This document shows, piece by piece, positions 9,507 to 20,047 of a stretch of 64,000 nt of DNA. Numbering within the stretch: the first letter of the stretch is position 1; each line of letters starts with the position of its first letter. A program made the translations under genes and the position numbers. Source of the DNA: Methanomicrobiales archaeon HGW-Methanomicrobiales-3 (GTDB taxonomy: Archaea; Halobacteriota; Methanomicrobia; Methanomicrobiales; Methanospirillaceae); assembly GCA_002839605.1 (NCBI GenBank), contig PGYK01000001.1:186001-250000 (forward strand). The letters run 5' to 3'. The notes beneath the pieces are model-generated. The model did not search any database. It worked only from the letters and a program-made list of their open reading frames with translations, and had not been told where the DNA came from.

Positions 9507-9623
9507 GTTGTGAATCAGATTGAACCGGATTACGACGACAACCCCTTTTATCCATCTGTTGAAGTGCACGAAAATAGACAAAATCGTGCAGTATGATGTA
9601 ATGAATGCACGGAATCGGTAAGG

Positions 9624-9759
9624 ATGCCCGGAAAATCCACGACGGGACGGCGAGACGGATACCTGCCCGGTGTGCGGGGATCTGTGTGCGGTGAAGATCG
9701 TAAACGAGCTGTTCGGAACCGGCGGGAGGAAGGCTAAGGGGAAGAAGGAGATCCACTAA
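9624..9759 (+). pseudogene. Remnant of a second thiC 3' end
   Basis: This stretch closely matches the last part of thiC (8596-8718). It reads GETDTCPVCGDLC, then AVKIVNELFGTGG and a Lys-rich tail ending in TAA at 9757. A base is missing near 9645 relative to thiC, and nothing recognisable as thiC lies upstream, so it is not a gene. Differences from the intact copy (CPVC for CSMC, IVNEL for MVNEL) are scattered and the tail differs, so this is not a recent duplication. It may be what remains of a paralogous thiC, or a target-site duplication from the event that brought in mntA-hepT. Confidence 0.75.
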
Positions 9760-9789
9760 TTTTTATCTTTTTTATGTCGGATTGATAGA

Positions 9790-9980
9790 AGGAATTGAAG
9801 ACGCTCTCGGGGCTCCGCCCCGCCGCTGGGGCAACCCCGCTGAGCGATAACGACGTATTACCTGCATATCCAGATGTGCAGAATCTTTTCTCGTATAAAA
9901 ACCGGTAATTGAAGCCGCCGCGGGGCGCCCTCCGGGGCGGCGGCACATCTCCTCATACGGGGAGAGGGGTATCAGTCCCA
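9790..9980. repeat. GC-hairpin interspersed repeat, copy A
   Basis: This gap element holds a 5' hairpin (GGGGCTCCGCCCC), a block reading CCGCTGGGGCAACCCCGC, then GCGATAACGACGTATTACC, and a 3' module TTGAAGCCGCCGCGGGG with a GC hairpin (GCCGCCGCGGGG pairing near CCGGGGCGGCGGC). The same order of modules recurs at 56284-56482, partly at 56522-56640, and in reverse at 22185-22320. It has no credible coding frame. The rest of 9981-10115 shows nothing identifiable. Confidence 0.7.
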
Positions 9981-10115
9981 TCGTTGCGGTGGTCGCATGC
10001 GAAAACCGATACGGTCTCAGCAGATCTCCTCCCTCTTTCCCCCGAAACGGTGGACCCCGGGCAGATCAAAACGGAGAGGGATTCCGGCCGGGACCGACAT
10101 ATCGTTTTCCCGGCC

Positions 10116-10541
10116 TCACTTCCCGGCCAGACTCCCCGCGACCTGCTCCATCGTGACCGGCAGGGTCTTTGCAAAAGGCACCTCCCAGCCGAAGAGGACC
10201 GCGTCAATGACAGCAGTCCCCCGGATGGTGACCTGCACGCCGCCTTTTGTAACAAACGCGGCAAGTGCCCCGATGAGAGCGGCATTCTCTGACCGGACCG
10301 GAACGCGGAGCAGGGTGCTGCCCCGGGCCGCGATCTTCACCCGCCCGGTATTGCCGCTCGCGAGCTGCCGGCCGGCGTTTGCGGAACTGCACAGCACGAA
10401 AAACGGCAGTTCCCGGAGGGTGATGCCGAGAGGATTCCGGTTCTCCACCCGGATCATCACGTCGAGATCAATCGAGGAGAGGGTGACCTTCCGGAGCCGG
10501 ACCTCTTCCAAGGTGATGACCGGGTTGCTCAGCACGGGCAT
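10116..10541 (-). CDS. LEA14-like (LEA type 2) protein
   Basis: A 141-residue single-domain protein of the LEA_2 / water-stress-and-hypersensitive-response family, an immunoglobulin-like beta sandwich found in many archaea. Recognisable pieces are LRKVTLSSIDLDVMIRVENRNPLGI (about 16-40), with the family's VxNPN-like turn, and VQVTIRGTAVID near 102-113. Unlike many archaeal relatives it has no N-terminal lipobox or membrane anchor, so it is probably cytoplasmic. The role is unknown; stress protection is inferred only from the family name. Confidence 0.75.
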   Translation of the reverse strand: MPVLSNPVITLEEVRLRKVTLSSIDLDVMIRVENRNPLGITLRELPFFVLCSSANAGRQLASGNTGRVKIAARGSTLLRVPVRSENAALIGALAAFVTKGGVQVTIRGTAVIDAVLFGWEVPFAKTLPVTMEQVAGSLAGK

Positions 10542-10591
10542 AGGAGAAACATATGCCCACCCATCCTATAAGGATGGGTGATGCGCCGGGC

Positions 10592-10891
10592 CTATGGGCG
10601 GCTCCGGAGTTCTTTTTCCGCTGTTGCAAGCGCCGCTGCGGCCTGCTCGTCCGTCATCTCCGGGTTCTTGAACCGGGTAAACCGTTCGCAGACCAGCTCG
10701 GGACATTTCCCGCAGTGGGGGAGTTTCTTCATGGTTGTGCAACATTCGTAAATCGGGCACTGGTCGATATTCACAAATGCTGTCCAGAATGGTTTTCCCT
10801 TCGTCTCTTCGCAGCCGGGACAGTCCGTCTTGTGGTGGTCGCAGTCGCTGCACGAGAACCCGCATACGGTCTCAATCTTCTTCTTTGCCAT
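10592..10891 (-). CDS. DUF3795 cysteine-rich protein
   Basis: A 99-residue cysteine-rich protein matching the DUF3795 pattern: CGFSCSDCDHHKTDCPGC near the start, CPIYECC in the middle and CGKCPELVCERF towards the C-terminus. The paired cysteines suggest zinc or iron-sulfur binding. The function is not known. ATG 10891 is preferred because AGGTG lies just upstream and the domain begins immediately after it; an earlier in-frame ATG at 10918 is less likely. The C-terminal part is a charged helix. Confidence 0.75.
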   Translation of the reverse strand: MAKKKIETVCGFSCSDCDHHKTDCPGCEETKGKPFWTAFVNIDQCPIYECCTTMKKLPHCGKCPELVCERFTRFKNPEMTDEQAAAALATAEKELRSRP

Positions 10892-10972
10892 ACACACCTG
10901 TCCCTGCCAGACCCGCATAAAGATGCAGGATACGGGGCGTGAAAGTGTTGTGTGCGAAATTAGGAGGCAGGG

Positions 10973-12592
10973 TTACAGGAACGTGAGCGGGTGGAGCTCG
11001 GGCCCGGTACTTTTTCCTGCCTTGATCTGTTTGATCAGGGAGAGTTCCTGTTTCAGCCCGAGCTCTTTGCTGAACCGCTCCGCCTGGTCGAGTTTGTCGG
11101 CAGTCACCGCGTACTTGTCTGAAAAGATCTCCGGGGCCGCATGGTAAAGGAGCGCCTCGGCAACAAACGTCTGGACGATCCCCTGGCGGGACGAGATCTG
11201 GCAGTAGATCTCAAAGGCATTGGCAAAGTTCGTGTCAAGGTTTTTCGGAAGGGGTTTTTCACATCGCTCAAACGCGATCCGGGCCACCTCGCACTCCCCG
11301 ACAAGGCTGTTGGCAAACCAGTTGATGTTCCGGATCCGCTGGGATGCGGCCTTTGCCTCATCATAGAACCGGTCCGCCTCGGAAAGAAGGTTTTGTGCCT
11401 CGCCCGCAGGTGCACCAACAGCCCGGGCCCGCACCAGTTCCCCCCGCTCGGGAAGGAGCATGGCCTGACCTCGTGGCATTGCCGTGCCGTACACCTGTTC
11501 CGCTTCGGAATACCGGGCCTCTGCCTCGTCAAACCTGCCCTGGATCCGGAATACGGATCCGGTCCGGCGCAGGATATCTGCCCGGAGCTCCTGCACATCG
11601 GGATTCTTCCCGTCAGGATCGGCGGTCACGCAGAGGTCGAGCGCCTGCCGGAACCGTGACGGAGCATAGGGGGTTTCAAGCTCCCCGAGCACCAGTTCCA
11701 CCTCCCCCGTGCCAAAGAGGCTTCTGGCTTTTGAGACCGGTCCTGCCCCCTTCAACCGGCCGTCATTGAGAAATGCCTCTTGTGCTGCCGGAAAATTGTT
11801 GAGGTGGAGAAGGATATGCCCCTCCGAGATGCGGGATTCGGCAAGGATGGAGGAAAGGTCAAGTCCCTGCTCCACAGCAAGGGCGGTTCCGCGCCGTAAC
11901 GCATCATACGCCTCCTCGTACCGGTCGAGCGTATGGAAGAAGTCCGCGAACCAGAAGAAGAACCGGACCTCGCGCTCCTTATCGGGAGCGGTTGCCACGA
12001 ACCGGAGAAAGTCGCGGGCAACAAGGCCGTCAATATCGCTTGCCGGGACCTTGCCCTCATAGATATCCTCGTAGATCCCTTCCAGGTAATCGCCGACAGC
12101 CGTCTTGTTTCCCAGCAGTTTTTGGAAGGCTGCGTACGCATCCCCGATCTGGTGGCTCCGTTCGGTGCGTTCACCAACGGCAGCGATGTATCGCGGCTGG
12201 GGGACAGAGGCATCCCCTGCTGCTGCCATCTGCGAGAGCTCGTGGAGGAGGATGGTTAAGTCAAGGAGACCTTCTGCCGGCCGGTCCCTGCACCGCATAA
12301 GGATGTACTGGTTGAAGATCCACGGGCGGCGGATGTAATAGTACGGGTTCGTCCGCTCGCTGCCGGCCCGGGCAAGGATGCCCCGGGCGATCAGGACATC
12401 GAGGCGTTTGCGGAGGGCAGACTCGGTGATGTTCTTCTCTTCCGGCCCCCCGTCCCGGGTATTGACGATTTCAAGGATCTGGCGGAGGTGAAGCGGACCG
12501 TCATACAGGGAGAGCAGGGTCTGCCTGCCTGCGGCAGAGAGGTTTGGCTCGTCCTGGACCATCCGCTGAAACATTGCCCGGTCAGGATACAT
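10973..12592 (-). CDS. Winged-helix protein with TPR repeats
   Basis: A 539-residue cytoplasmic protein that I cannot assign to a named family. Residues about 1-100 look like a winged helix-turn-helix: LSAAGRQTLLSLY, then LRQILEIVN, ALRKRLDVLIARGILARAG, and a wing ending YYYIRRPWIF. The remainder is alpha-helical with TPR-like helix pairs (for example YEEAYDALRRGTALA and GRFDEAEARYSEAEQVYG). DNA binding with a TPR sensing or dimerising part is a reasonable inference. The promoter shows a TATA element within the palindrome GGTAT-AAAAA-ATACC at 12618-12632, which could be a self-regulated operator. Confidence 0.65.
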   Translation of the reverse strand: MYPDRAMFQRMVQDEPNLSAAGRQTLLSLYDGPLHLRQILEIVNTRDGGPEEKNITESALRKRLDVLIARGILARAGSERTNPYYYIRRPWIFNQYILMRCRDRPAEGLLDLTILLHELSQMAAAGDASVPQPRYIAAVGERTERSHQIGDAYAAFQKLLGNKTAVGDYLEGIYEDIYEGKVPASDIDGLVARDFLRFVATAPDKEREVRFFFWFADFFHTLDRYEEAYDALRRGTALAVEQGLDLSSILAESRISEGHILLHLNNFPAAQEAFLNDGRLKGAGPVSKARSLFGTGEVELVLGELETPYAPSRFRQALDLCVTADPDGKNPDVQELRADILRRTGSVFRIQGRFDEAEARYSEAEQVYGTAMPRGQAMLLPERGELVRARAVGAPAGEAQNLLSEADRFYDEAKAASQRIRNINWFANSLVGECEVARIAFERCEKPLPKNLDTNFANAFEIYCQISSRQGIVQTFVAEALLYHAAPEIFSDKYAVTADKLDQAERFSKELGLKQELSLIKQIKAGKSTGPELHPLTFL

Positions 12593-12708
12593 GGAATATC
12601 TTTAGTCTCTGGCTGGTGGTATAAAAAATACCGCATTTCCCTTTTACTGAATCCCCTCATGTTCCGGTTCTGGAAAATTACCCCGCGGATTTTTCCAGAA
12701 TCCGGCCC

Positions 12709-12716
12709 CTTATATC
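12709..12716 (+). promoter_or_regulatory. TATA box before the small gene at 12773
   Basis: CTTATATC is followed 26 bases on by a plausible start of transcription near 12738, giving a leader of about 35 bases that includes GGAG before ATG 12773. It is the main support that this short reading frame is expressed. Confidence 0.4.
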
Positions 12717-12772
12717 TCCCTGCACCAATCTCAAAATCAGGCCCGGAACGAACCGGGCTGGAGCGATGTGCC

Positions 12773-12946
12773 ATGACAAAACCAGCGTTCCGCAACGGGT
12801 TTGCAACAGATGAGGAATTTTTCCGCTATCATCTCGGGCGCCACGGGATAGACCGGTCCCTTTCCGGGTTATGGCAGATCTTTCACGAGTTGCCTGCCGG
12901 ACCGGTGCCGGTCCCGCGAGAGCCCTTCCTCCAACACCTTGAATGA
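12773..12946 (+). CDS. Small protein of unknown function (57 residues)
   Basis: A 57-residue frame starting MTKPAFRNGFATDEEFF and ending EPFLQHLE. I do not recognise it. Support for a gene is a TATA box at 12709, a GGAG about nine bases upstream of the ATG, GC-rich third codon positions and a globular-looking helical composition (YHLGRHGIDRSLSGLW). It lies divergently from the winged-helix/TPR gene. After it, 12947-13083 contains GC-rich inverted sequence (CCCCGGGG and CCCCGG) that may end transcription. Confidence 0.45.
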   Translation: MTKPAFRNGFATDEEFFRYHLGRHGIDRSLSGLWQIFHELPAGPVPVPREPFLQHLE

Positions 12947-13083
12947 GACCGTCATACACAAGAGCCTTCTCCGGATGGAGTCCCCGGGGCTTGCGGGGAA
13001 CCCCGGTTGTCCCCCTATCCTTTTTTCCTGCCCCGTCCGACCACAAAGCACTCTAATCCCCTCATACCAAGTTTCTGAGCATC

Positions 13084-13830
13084 ATGTCATTACCACCGTT
13101 TTTTTACCAGGTATTCGAGTCCCTCCCCCGGCAGGGTCCGGGCAGCGTGGAAGTCACAACAAAGGCGTTCTCGTACCTTCCTCCCCTCCCAAAGGACGCA
13201 GCAATCCTTGATGTCGGCTGCGGCTCCGGTACCCAGACGCGGGATCTTGCCCGGCTCACGGACAGGACGATCACCGCGGTCGACAACCACCAGCCATTCC
13301 TCGACGCCATCGATGCATGGGCGGCAGGAACCGGGCTGTCCGGCCGGGTCAGGACGGTCTGTGCTTCGATGGACGCGCTGCCGTTTGAAAAGGAATCGTT
13401 CGATCTCATCTGGTCCGAAGGGGCCATCTTCATCATCGGGTTCGAGCAGGGTCTTGCGGCATGGAAGCCGTTTTTGAAGAAGGGCGGGCACATGGTCGTC
13501 TCCGATGCGGCATGGTTTGAGCCAAACCCCCCCGAAGAGCTCATGCAGTGGTGGAAGACGGAGGGGTATATCCCGGCGACCGAAGAGGAGCTGGCGGAGC
13601 GGGTCAGAAAGGCCGGGCTCCGGCTTGTCGCAAGCTTCCGCCTGCCGGAAGAAGGCTGGTGGGAGAACTATTATGTGCCGATGCTTGCCCGGATCGCGGA
13701 GCTCCGGAAGGACTACGGAAACGATCCTGCTGCTGTCGGCATCATGGACCTGCTGGAGCACGAGGCAGAGACGTACCGGAAATACAAGCGGTGGTACGGG
13801 TACACCTTCTTCGTGATGCAGAAGCCGTAA
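13084..13830 (+). CDS. Class I SAM-dependent methyltransferase
   Basis: A 248-residue methyltransferase. Motif I is ILDVGCGSGTQTRDLA at about residues 41-56, the acidic motif II is ITAVDNHQPF, the adenine-contact region is CASMDALPFEKESFDLIWSEGA, and the post-motif III strand is FLKKGGHMVVSD. The fold resembles the UbiE/Methyltransf_25 group. The C-terminal half (WWENYYVPM, LEHEAETYRKYKRWYGYTFFVMQKP) is typical of small-molecule methyltransferases of unknown substrate. It stands alone with about 135 bases on either side. A poly-T at 13849-13855 after the stop may be a terminator. Confidence 0.82.
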   Translation: MSLPPFFYQVFESLPRQGPGSVEVTTKAFSYLPPLPKDAAILDVGCGSGTQTRDLARLTDRTITAVDNHQPFLDAIDAWAAGTGLSGRVRTVCASMDALPFEKESFDLIWSEGAIFIIGFEQGLAAWKPFLKKGGHMVVSDAAWFEPNPPEELMQWWKTEGYIPATEEELAERVRKAGLRLVASFRLPEEGWWENYYVPMLARIAELRKDYGNDPAAVGIMDLLEHEAETYRKYKRWYGYTFFVMQKP

Positions 13831-13978
13831 CCGGAAGAGCCGGCGCTTTTTTTGGTTGTGCTCTTTGCGGTAAGGGAAGGATCCATCCCCCTATCCCCTT
13901 TCAAACGTACAATTACGGCACTCCCGTTCTGCTGACCACTATCATTAAAATTCATAAGAAACCCTCCGGTACATACCC

Positions 13979-14692
13979 ATGACCACGAACATTGACCGGC
14001 GATTGCAGATCCTGGCAACCTCCCTGAACGCAGATTTCTATGGCATAGCGGATCTCACCCCTGCCCGCGATTCCATCCATGCGCAGGGCGGGGAGCGGGT
14101 GAGCAGGTACCCGCGGGGGGTCGTCATCGGGATGCGGCTGCAGGAGAGTCTCGTGGAACTCCTCCCCGACGGCGATAAAGCGGGAGCGATCCTGTACAAG
14201 CACAGCAGCTACGATGTGGTCAATGCTGCGCTGGACCAGATCGCGCTCCGGGTGGCGAACATGCTCCAGCGTGCAGGGTATGCGGCGTTTCCTGTTCCCG
14301 CATCGAAACGGACGGATGACGAGCACATCAGCGGGATCTTTTCCCAGAAGCTTGCCGCGCACCTGGCCGGCCTTGGCTGGATCGGGAAGAGCTGCCTGCT
14401 CATCACGCCGACGTACGGGCCCCGGGTGCGGTGGGTGACCGTGCTCACGGATGCGCCGCTTGAGCCGACCGGGTCCCCGCTGGAACCGCGATGCGGAAAG
14501 TGTACGGAGTGTATCGATATCTGCCCGGCCCATGCGTTCACCGGAAAGATGTTCTCGCCCGATGAACCCCGCGAGGCCCGGTTCGATGCGGCAGCCTGCG
14601 ACCGTTATCATACGGAGCAGGAAACAAAACAGGGCGTTGCCGTGTGCGGGTTGTGTTTATGGGTCTGCCCGCACGGGCGGAAGGGAAAATAG
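13979..14692 (+). CDS. QueG-like protein with two 4Fe-4S clusters
   Basis: A 237-residue protein whose C-terminal part binds two 4Fe-4S clusters: C172, C175, C178, C182 (CGKCTECIDICP) and C223, C226, C230 with C207 as likely partner. AHLAGLGWIGKSCLLITP at about 127-144 is the block shared with epoxyqueuosine reductase and reductive dehalogenase-type enzymes. QueG itself is about 350 residues, so this is a shorter relative and need not act on queuosine; archaea generally do not make queuosine. A TATA-like ATTAAAATT near 13945 suggests a nearly leaderless transcript. Confidence 0.78.
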   Translation: MTTNIDRRLQILATSLNADFYGIADLTPARDSIHAQGGERVSRYPRGVVIGMRLQESLVELLPDGDKAGAILYKHSSYDVVNAALDQIALRVANMLQRAGYAAFPVPASKRTDDEHISGIFSQKLAAHLAGLGWIGKSCLLITPTYGPRVRWVTVLTDAPLEPTGSPLEPRCGKCTECIDICPAHAFTGKMFSPDEPREARFDAAACDRYHTEQETKQGVAVCGLCLWVCPHGRKGK

Positions 14693-14744
14693 CCGGAAGC
14701 ATCCCCGCACTGATGGACCGGATCGACCGGGCAGGAGGGCCGGA

Positions 14745-16787
14745 TCACGGGGCCGACAGGAGATACTGGTCAAGCCAGGCGAGTTCCTCCTGCACTTTCC
14801 GGTTCTGCGTCGCCACCGTCGTCATATGGTGCGGCTGGTTTTGGAAGAGCAGGAACCGGATCGGTGCCGGGCTCCCCTCCTTGTATGCCCGGTACGTGAC
14901 CCACGCACCCGCCGGGTCAACCTGGATATCATCGGTCCCGATCATCATCAGGAGCGGGGTTCTCCTTTTCTCTGCCCGGAACACCGGTGAGATGTTTACA
15001 TATGCCTCCGGGTCCTCGTACGGGCTCTTCGCATAGTACATCTTGTTCATCACGATGCCGTTCGTGTTGGCCACCTGCGAGAAATCATCGGCGCTTCCGG
15101 CACCGGATACCGCAGCCCGGATCGTGGGGTCTTTGACAATCAGGGCAAGCGACAGGATTCCCCCGTTCGACCAGCCGGTAACCCCGACCTCGGAACGATT
15201 GATGATGCCCCGGGCCGCGAGATGATTGACACCGGTCTGAAGATCCTCGACCGGCAGGTCATAGTAGTGCCCGTTCTCGATGGACCGGGCAAAGTCCAGG
15301 CCGAAGTTCGTGCTGCCATGGTAGTTGACCGAGAGCGTGACTGCCCCGTTGTCCGTGATGAGATGGTAGGGAAACTCCCAGGTATCGCGCCAGCTGTCGA
15401 AGTCCGCATAGTCCGGCCCGCCATGGATGACGAGGACGAGCGGGTACTTGTTCCCGGCCACGTACCCCGGCGGGTACCGGACAACCCCAAAGACAGTCTC
15501 ACCCCGGGCCCCGTTCCATGAGGTGACTTCGGATGAGCCCAGGTCCTGTGCCACAAGGTCCGGGTTGAGCCGGGTCAGCTGGACCGGGTTCGTGATGGTG
15601 TTCCCATCAATACCTGCCCGGAAAAGCTGCGGGGGAGAGGATGCGGAGTTGCGGTTGTAGACGATGGATGAGCCGGCCCGGTCGCTTTCGATGGCAAAGA
15701 TGTTTCCCTGGTCCTTCCCGTCCATGAGGGATACCTGCCAGATGGTGCTGGTTTTTACTGCCCTCACAAGTTTCGGGTTTGTCCCGTCAGCAAGGAGGAG
15801 ATATGCCCCGCCATTGAACGGGTTCACCTCGATATCCTCATTGAAGATATCGACGAAGAGGCCCCGGTCCCATCCGAGCGGGACATCCTCCAGCGTGCGG
15901 GTTGCCGGGGTGTATGCCTGGAGGTACGCGGCGTCCTCGACCGGGTACCGCAGCCCGCCGTTTGCGAACCGCTCGATATAGACGATGGTGCTGTCCGGTG
16001 ACCACGCGAACTGGTTGGTGTCCTGGTACCCCTCAATGGACGTGAAGAGTTCCTGCTCCTGCCCGGTCCGCGTGTCGAAGAGAACGTACCGGAACGGGGC
16101 ACCGGCCTGCCACGACTCAGGGTCCGGCGCCGCCTTGAACAGGACATACTTCCCGTCCGGAGAGGGCGCCCAGATGGTGATAACGTCATGGTTTGCCGTG
16201 AGCGGGGATAGTGTCCCGTCCCGGAGCGCGTAGGTCTTCAGGATGACCGGATCCGGGGCCTCATCTGCGACGATGACATCGCTGCTGTCCGGATCCACAC
16301 CGGCCGGTGCCCCGGTAAAGATTAGCCGGTCATTCCCAAGGAAGGCAAAATCTCCGGCAAGTTCTTCGGAGGTATTGTCCAGCCGTTTTGCCCGGGTGTC
16401 ATGGACGTGGGTATGGTACAGCGAGACGGGCCCGCCCGCCCGCGGCATTGCCGCGTAGACTACCGTGTTCCCGTCCGGTGCAAGGGCATAGGCCGTGACC
16501 GATTCACCGGGACCAGAAAGAGGTCGTTCGGTTGCTGCCCGCACATCGATATACATCAGGGTGCCGTTGTTCTGCGGGGGGGTCAGGTCGGATCCCGTGG
16601 ACCGGATATACAGGAGGTTCCCCCCGTCATACGAGAGGGTGAAATGGCCGGGTGTCTCCATTGCAAGGATATCGGATGGCACAAGGGTGGGTGTGCCTGC
16701 TGCCGCCATCAAGGGGACAAGGGCGATTACCAGGATCAGGAACAAGAGAATTCTTTTTAATGCATCGGATCGTTGTGCGCTGGTCAT
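14745..16787 (-). CDS. Secreted S9-family peptidase (prolyl oligopeptidase-like)
   Basis: A 680-residue extracytoplasmic serine peptidase. An N-terminal signal peptide (R11 then LLFLILVIALVPLMAAAG) is followed by a beta-propeller-like region of about 400 residues with repeated WSPDS / SPDGKYVLFKA motifs, and a C-terminal alpha/beta hydrolase domain. The catalytic triad can be seen: Ser540 in GWSNGG, Asp619 or 620 in GTDDIQVD, and His653 or 654 in QPHHM. Members cleave short peptides, often after Pro or acyl-aminoacyl residues. It may let the cell use exported peptides; specificity is unknown. It is divergent from the hydrolase gene at 17013. Confidence 0.88.
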   Translation of the reverse strand: MTSAQRSDALKRILLFLILVIALVPLMAAAGTPTLVPSDILAMETPGHFTLSYDGGNLLYIRSTGSDLTPPQNNGTLMYIDVRAATERPLSGPGESVTAYALAPDGNTVVYAAMPRAGGPVSLYHTHVHDTRAKRLDNTSEELAGDFAFLGNDRLIFTGAPAGVDPDSSDVIVADEAPDPVILKTYALRDGTLSPLTANHDVITIWAPSPDGKYVLFKAAPDPESWQAGAPFRYVLFDTRTGQEQELFTSIEGYQDTNQFAWSPDSTIVYIERFANGGLRYPVEDAAYLQAYTPATRTLEDVPLGWDRGLFVDIFNEDIEVNPFNGGAYLLLADGTNPKLVRAVKTSTIWQVSLMDGKDQGNIFAIESDRAGSSIVYNRNSASSPPQLFRAGIDGNTITNPVQLTRLNPDLVAQDLGSSEVTSWNGARGETVFGVVRYPPGYVAGNKYPLVLVIHGGPDYADFDSWRDTWEFPYHLITDNGAVTLSVNYHGSTNFGLDFARSIENGHYYDLPVEDLQTGVNHLAARGIINRSEVGVTGWSNGGILSLALIVKDPTIRAAVSGAGSADDFSQVANTNGIVMNKMYYAKSPYEDPEAYVNISPVFRAEKRRTPLLMMIGTDDIQVDPAGAWVTYRAYKEGSPAPIRFLLFQNQPHHMTTVATQNRKVQEELAWLDQYLLSAP

Positions 16788-17012
16788 GGGACTATCATCT
16801 ATGACCCTTCATGTTCTCCGGGTTGATAATAACGTATCGCCTTCACGAAAGGGCTGGTGCAGGTCCGAAGGCTGGAGCCGCCCGATACCCGGGCCCCCCT
16901 GCCGCCATCCTTACTCCCTGCACCGAATGAGCCCGCGTAAACTATTTTAGCAAAAACCAGCCAAGGGATGACAGACGCGAAAAAACCAAAAGGACAAGCC
17001 GAGTGCCGGATC

Positions 17013-17858
17013 ATGACAAACCCGATTCAATTCCTCGCCATTACTGCCATCCTCCTCCTGTGCTGTACTGCCGGGTGCCTCTTTGCTCCCCCCGCTGCAT
17101 CACCCGGCCAGGCACCGCCGGCACCCGGGTACCCTGCCCTGTCTATTGAGGCAACACCCGTCCAGTATGCCGATGCCAACGGCGTGCGGCTCGCGTACCG
17201 CGAGTTCGGGAGCGGCGAGCCCCTGCTGGTCATCGTCGGGTTCGGGGCAACCATGGAGCAGGCCAACAACACCGCCATCAGTGTGCTTGCCGCGAACTAT
17301 CATGTCTACCTGTACGATCACCGGGGCATGGGGCACAGCAGTGCCGGGGATGAAACCCCCACGATCCCCCTGTTTGCGGACGATGCCGCGTCCCTGGTAT
17401 CAGCGCTCGGCCACGAGAGCATGCACGTGTATGGCACCTCTATGGGGTCCTTCATCGCCCAGGAACTTGCCCTGAACCATCCCGGCCGGGTCCGCCGGAT
17501 GATCCTGGACTCCAGTGCGTACAGCATCCAGGTTCCGGAAACCCGGTACCTGAAGGACTACCTTGAAACGGTCGCTGCCGACCCTGCATCCCCGCCCGGC
17601 CTGCGGGACGAGGCACGGGCCATGCTTGCGTGGAACGGGACATGGGACCGGCTGCCCGGTCTGCACAAGGACGTCCTGCTGGTGGTTGGGACCGCAGATA
17701 CCATAACGCCGGCGGTCCTCTCGTACCGGATGGCCGGGCAGATCAACGGCTCCTGGCTGGTCCGGTTCGAGGGGCTCCCGCACGCCGGCGGCGATCTTGC
17801 GCCGGTCACGTATGGCGAGACTGCTGTGCACTTCCTCAAGATGGACGCTTCCCGGTAA
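17013..17858 (+). CDS. Lipoprotein alpha/beta hydrolase
   Basis: A 281-residue exported alpha/beta hydrolase. Starting at ATG 17013 gives a clean lipoprotein signal: hydrophobic residues 6-19 and the lipobox CTAGC with Cys22. An upstream in-frame ATG at 16968 would add a charged extension and is less likely, since a TATA-like CTATTTTA at 16941-16948 places the start of transcription near 16970. The triad is Ser143 (YGTSMGS), Asp229 (VGTADTITP) and His257 (LPHAGG); YDHRGMGHSS is the usual pre-nucleophile block. Its closest type is the esterase/haloperoxidase-like family; the substrate is unknown. Confidence 0.82.
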   Translation: MTNPIQFLAITAILLLCCTAGCLFAPPAASPGQAPPAPGYPALSIEATPVQYADANGVRLAYREFGSGEPLLVIVGFGATMEQANNTAISVLAANYHVYLYDHRGMGHSSAGDETPTIPLFADDAASLVSALGHESMHVYGTSMGSFIAQELALNHPGRVRRMILDSSAYSIQVPETRYLKDYLETVAADPASPPGLRDEARAMLAWNGTWDRLPGLHKDVLLVVGTADTITPAVLSYRMAGQINGSWLVRFEGLPHAGGDLAPVTYGETAVHFLKMDASR

Positions 17859-17966
17859 TTCACTCTCTTTTATCCGGTCACGGAAGAGCGGATAGTGCCG
17901 GGCCCCGGTAGTACTCCTGCTGGAAGCAGGCTGGTTAAAAAGATCGGAAAAAGAGTCCGGGCAGAG

Positions 17967-18368
17967 TTATTTTCCCGCCAGTTTCAGTATCCTTACTGCC
18001 AGCCACGCCGCATTCTCGCCATTGTCCACGCCCACGCAGGCAACCGGCACCCCTTTTGGCATCTGGGCGATCGACAGGAGCGAGTCCATCCCGTTGAGCG
18101 TCCCGCTGACCGGCACCCCGATGACGGGCTTGTCGGATCGCGACGCGATCACGCCCGGCAGCGCAGCGGAAAGCCCCGCGATTGCGATGTAGACCTTGCA
18201 GGTGCTCGCCCTGATATACGCGTCCAGCTTGTCGGGATCCCGGTGCGCCGAGATTATCTGGGCGTCATAGGATATCCCGTTCTCGTCAAGGACTTTTTTC
18301 ACCTTGTCGGTGATCTTCGCATCAGACGCGGATCCCGAGATGATAGCTACGTCAGCCATGCCTGCCAT
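17967..18368 (-). CDS. purE: Phosphoribosylaminoimidazole carboxylase PurE
   Basis: PurE catalyses the carboxylation step of purine synthesis at aminoimidazole ribotide, either rearranging N5-CAIR or using CO2 directly. The 133-residue protein has the phosphate-binding ISGSASD near the N-terminus, SAHRDPD at about 40-46 with the catalytic His, [13 protein letters not shown] and PVIGVPV. It is shorter than bacterial PurE (about 160-170). No purK is present here. The start may be ATG 18368 or 18359. It is divergent from the aminotransferase gene with 46 bases between the start codons. Confidence 0.9.
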   Translation of the reverse strand: MAGMADVAIISGSASDAKITDKVKKVLDENGISYDAQIISAHRDPDKLDAYIRASTCKVYIAIAGLSAALPGVIASRSDKPVIGVPVSGTLNGMDSLLSIAQMPKGVPVACVGVDNGENAAWLAVRILKLAGK

Positions 18369-18373
18369 CCAAA

Positions 18374-18403
18374 CATATATTGTCCTTATTTAGATATACT
18401 ATT
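18374..18403. promoter_or_regulatory. Overlapping divergent promoters, purE and aminotransferase
   Basis: The 46-base gap between purE and the aminotransferase gene holds AT-rich elements for both directions. On the plus strand CTTATTTAG (18385-18393) is about 26 bases before ATG 18415, giving a leaderless message. On the minus strand ATAGTATATC (about 18403-18394) sits the same distance before ATG 18368. The elements nearly touch, so occupancy of one may exclude the other. Confidence 0.4.
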
Positions 18404-18414
18404 GGCAGATCTCC

Positions 18415-20003
<1,589 letters not shown>

Positions 20004-20047
20004 TCCAAGGGTAATAATTTATGACCCACAAAACGAGATGATAGACT

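Noticed and set aside
13979-14692. True epoxyqueuosine reductase (queG)
   Set aside because: The protein is about 110 residues too short and lacks the C-terminal HEAT-like part of QueG. It is listed only as a QueG-like two-cluster protein.
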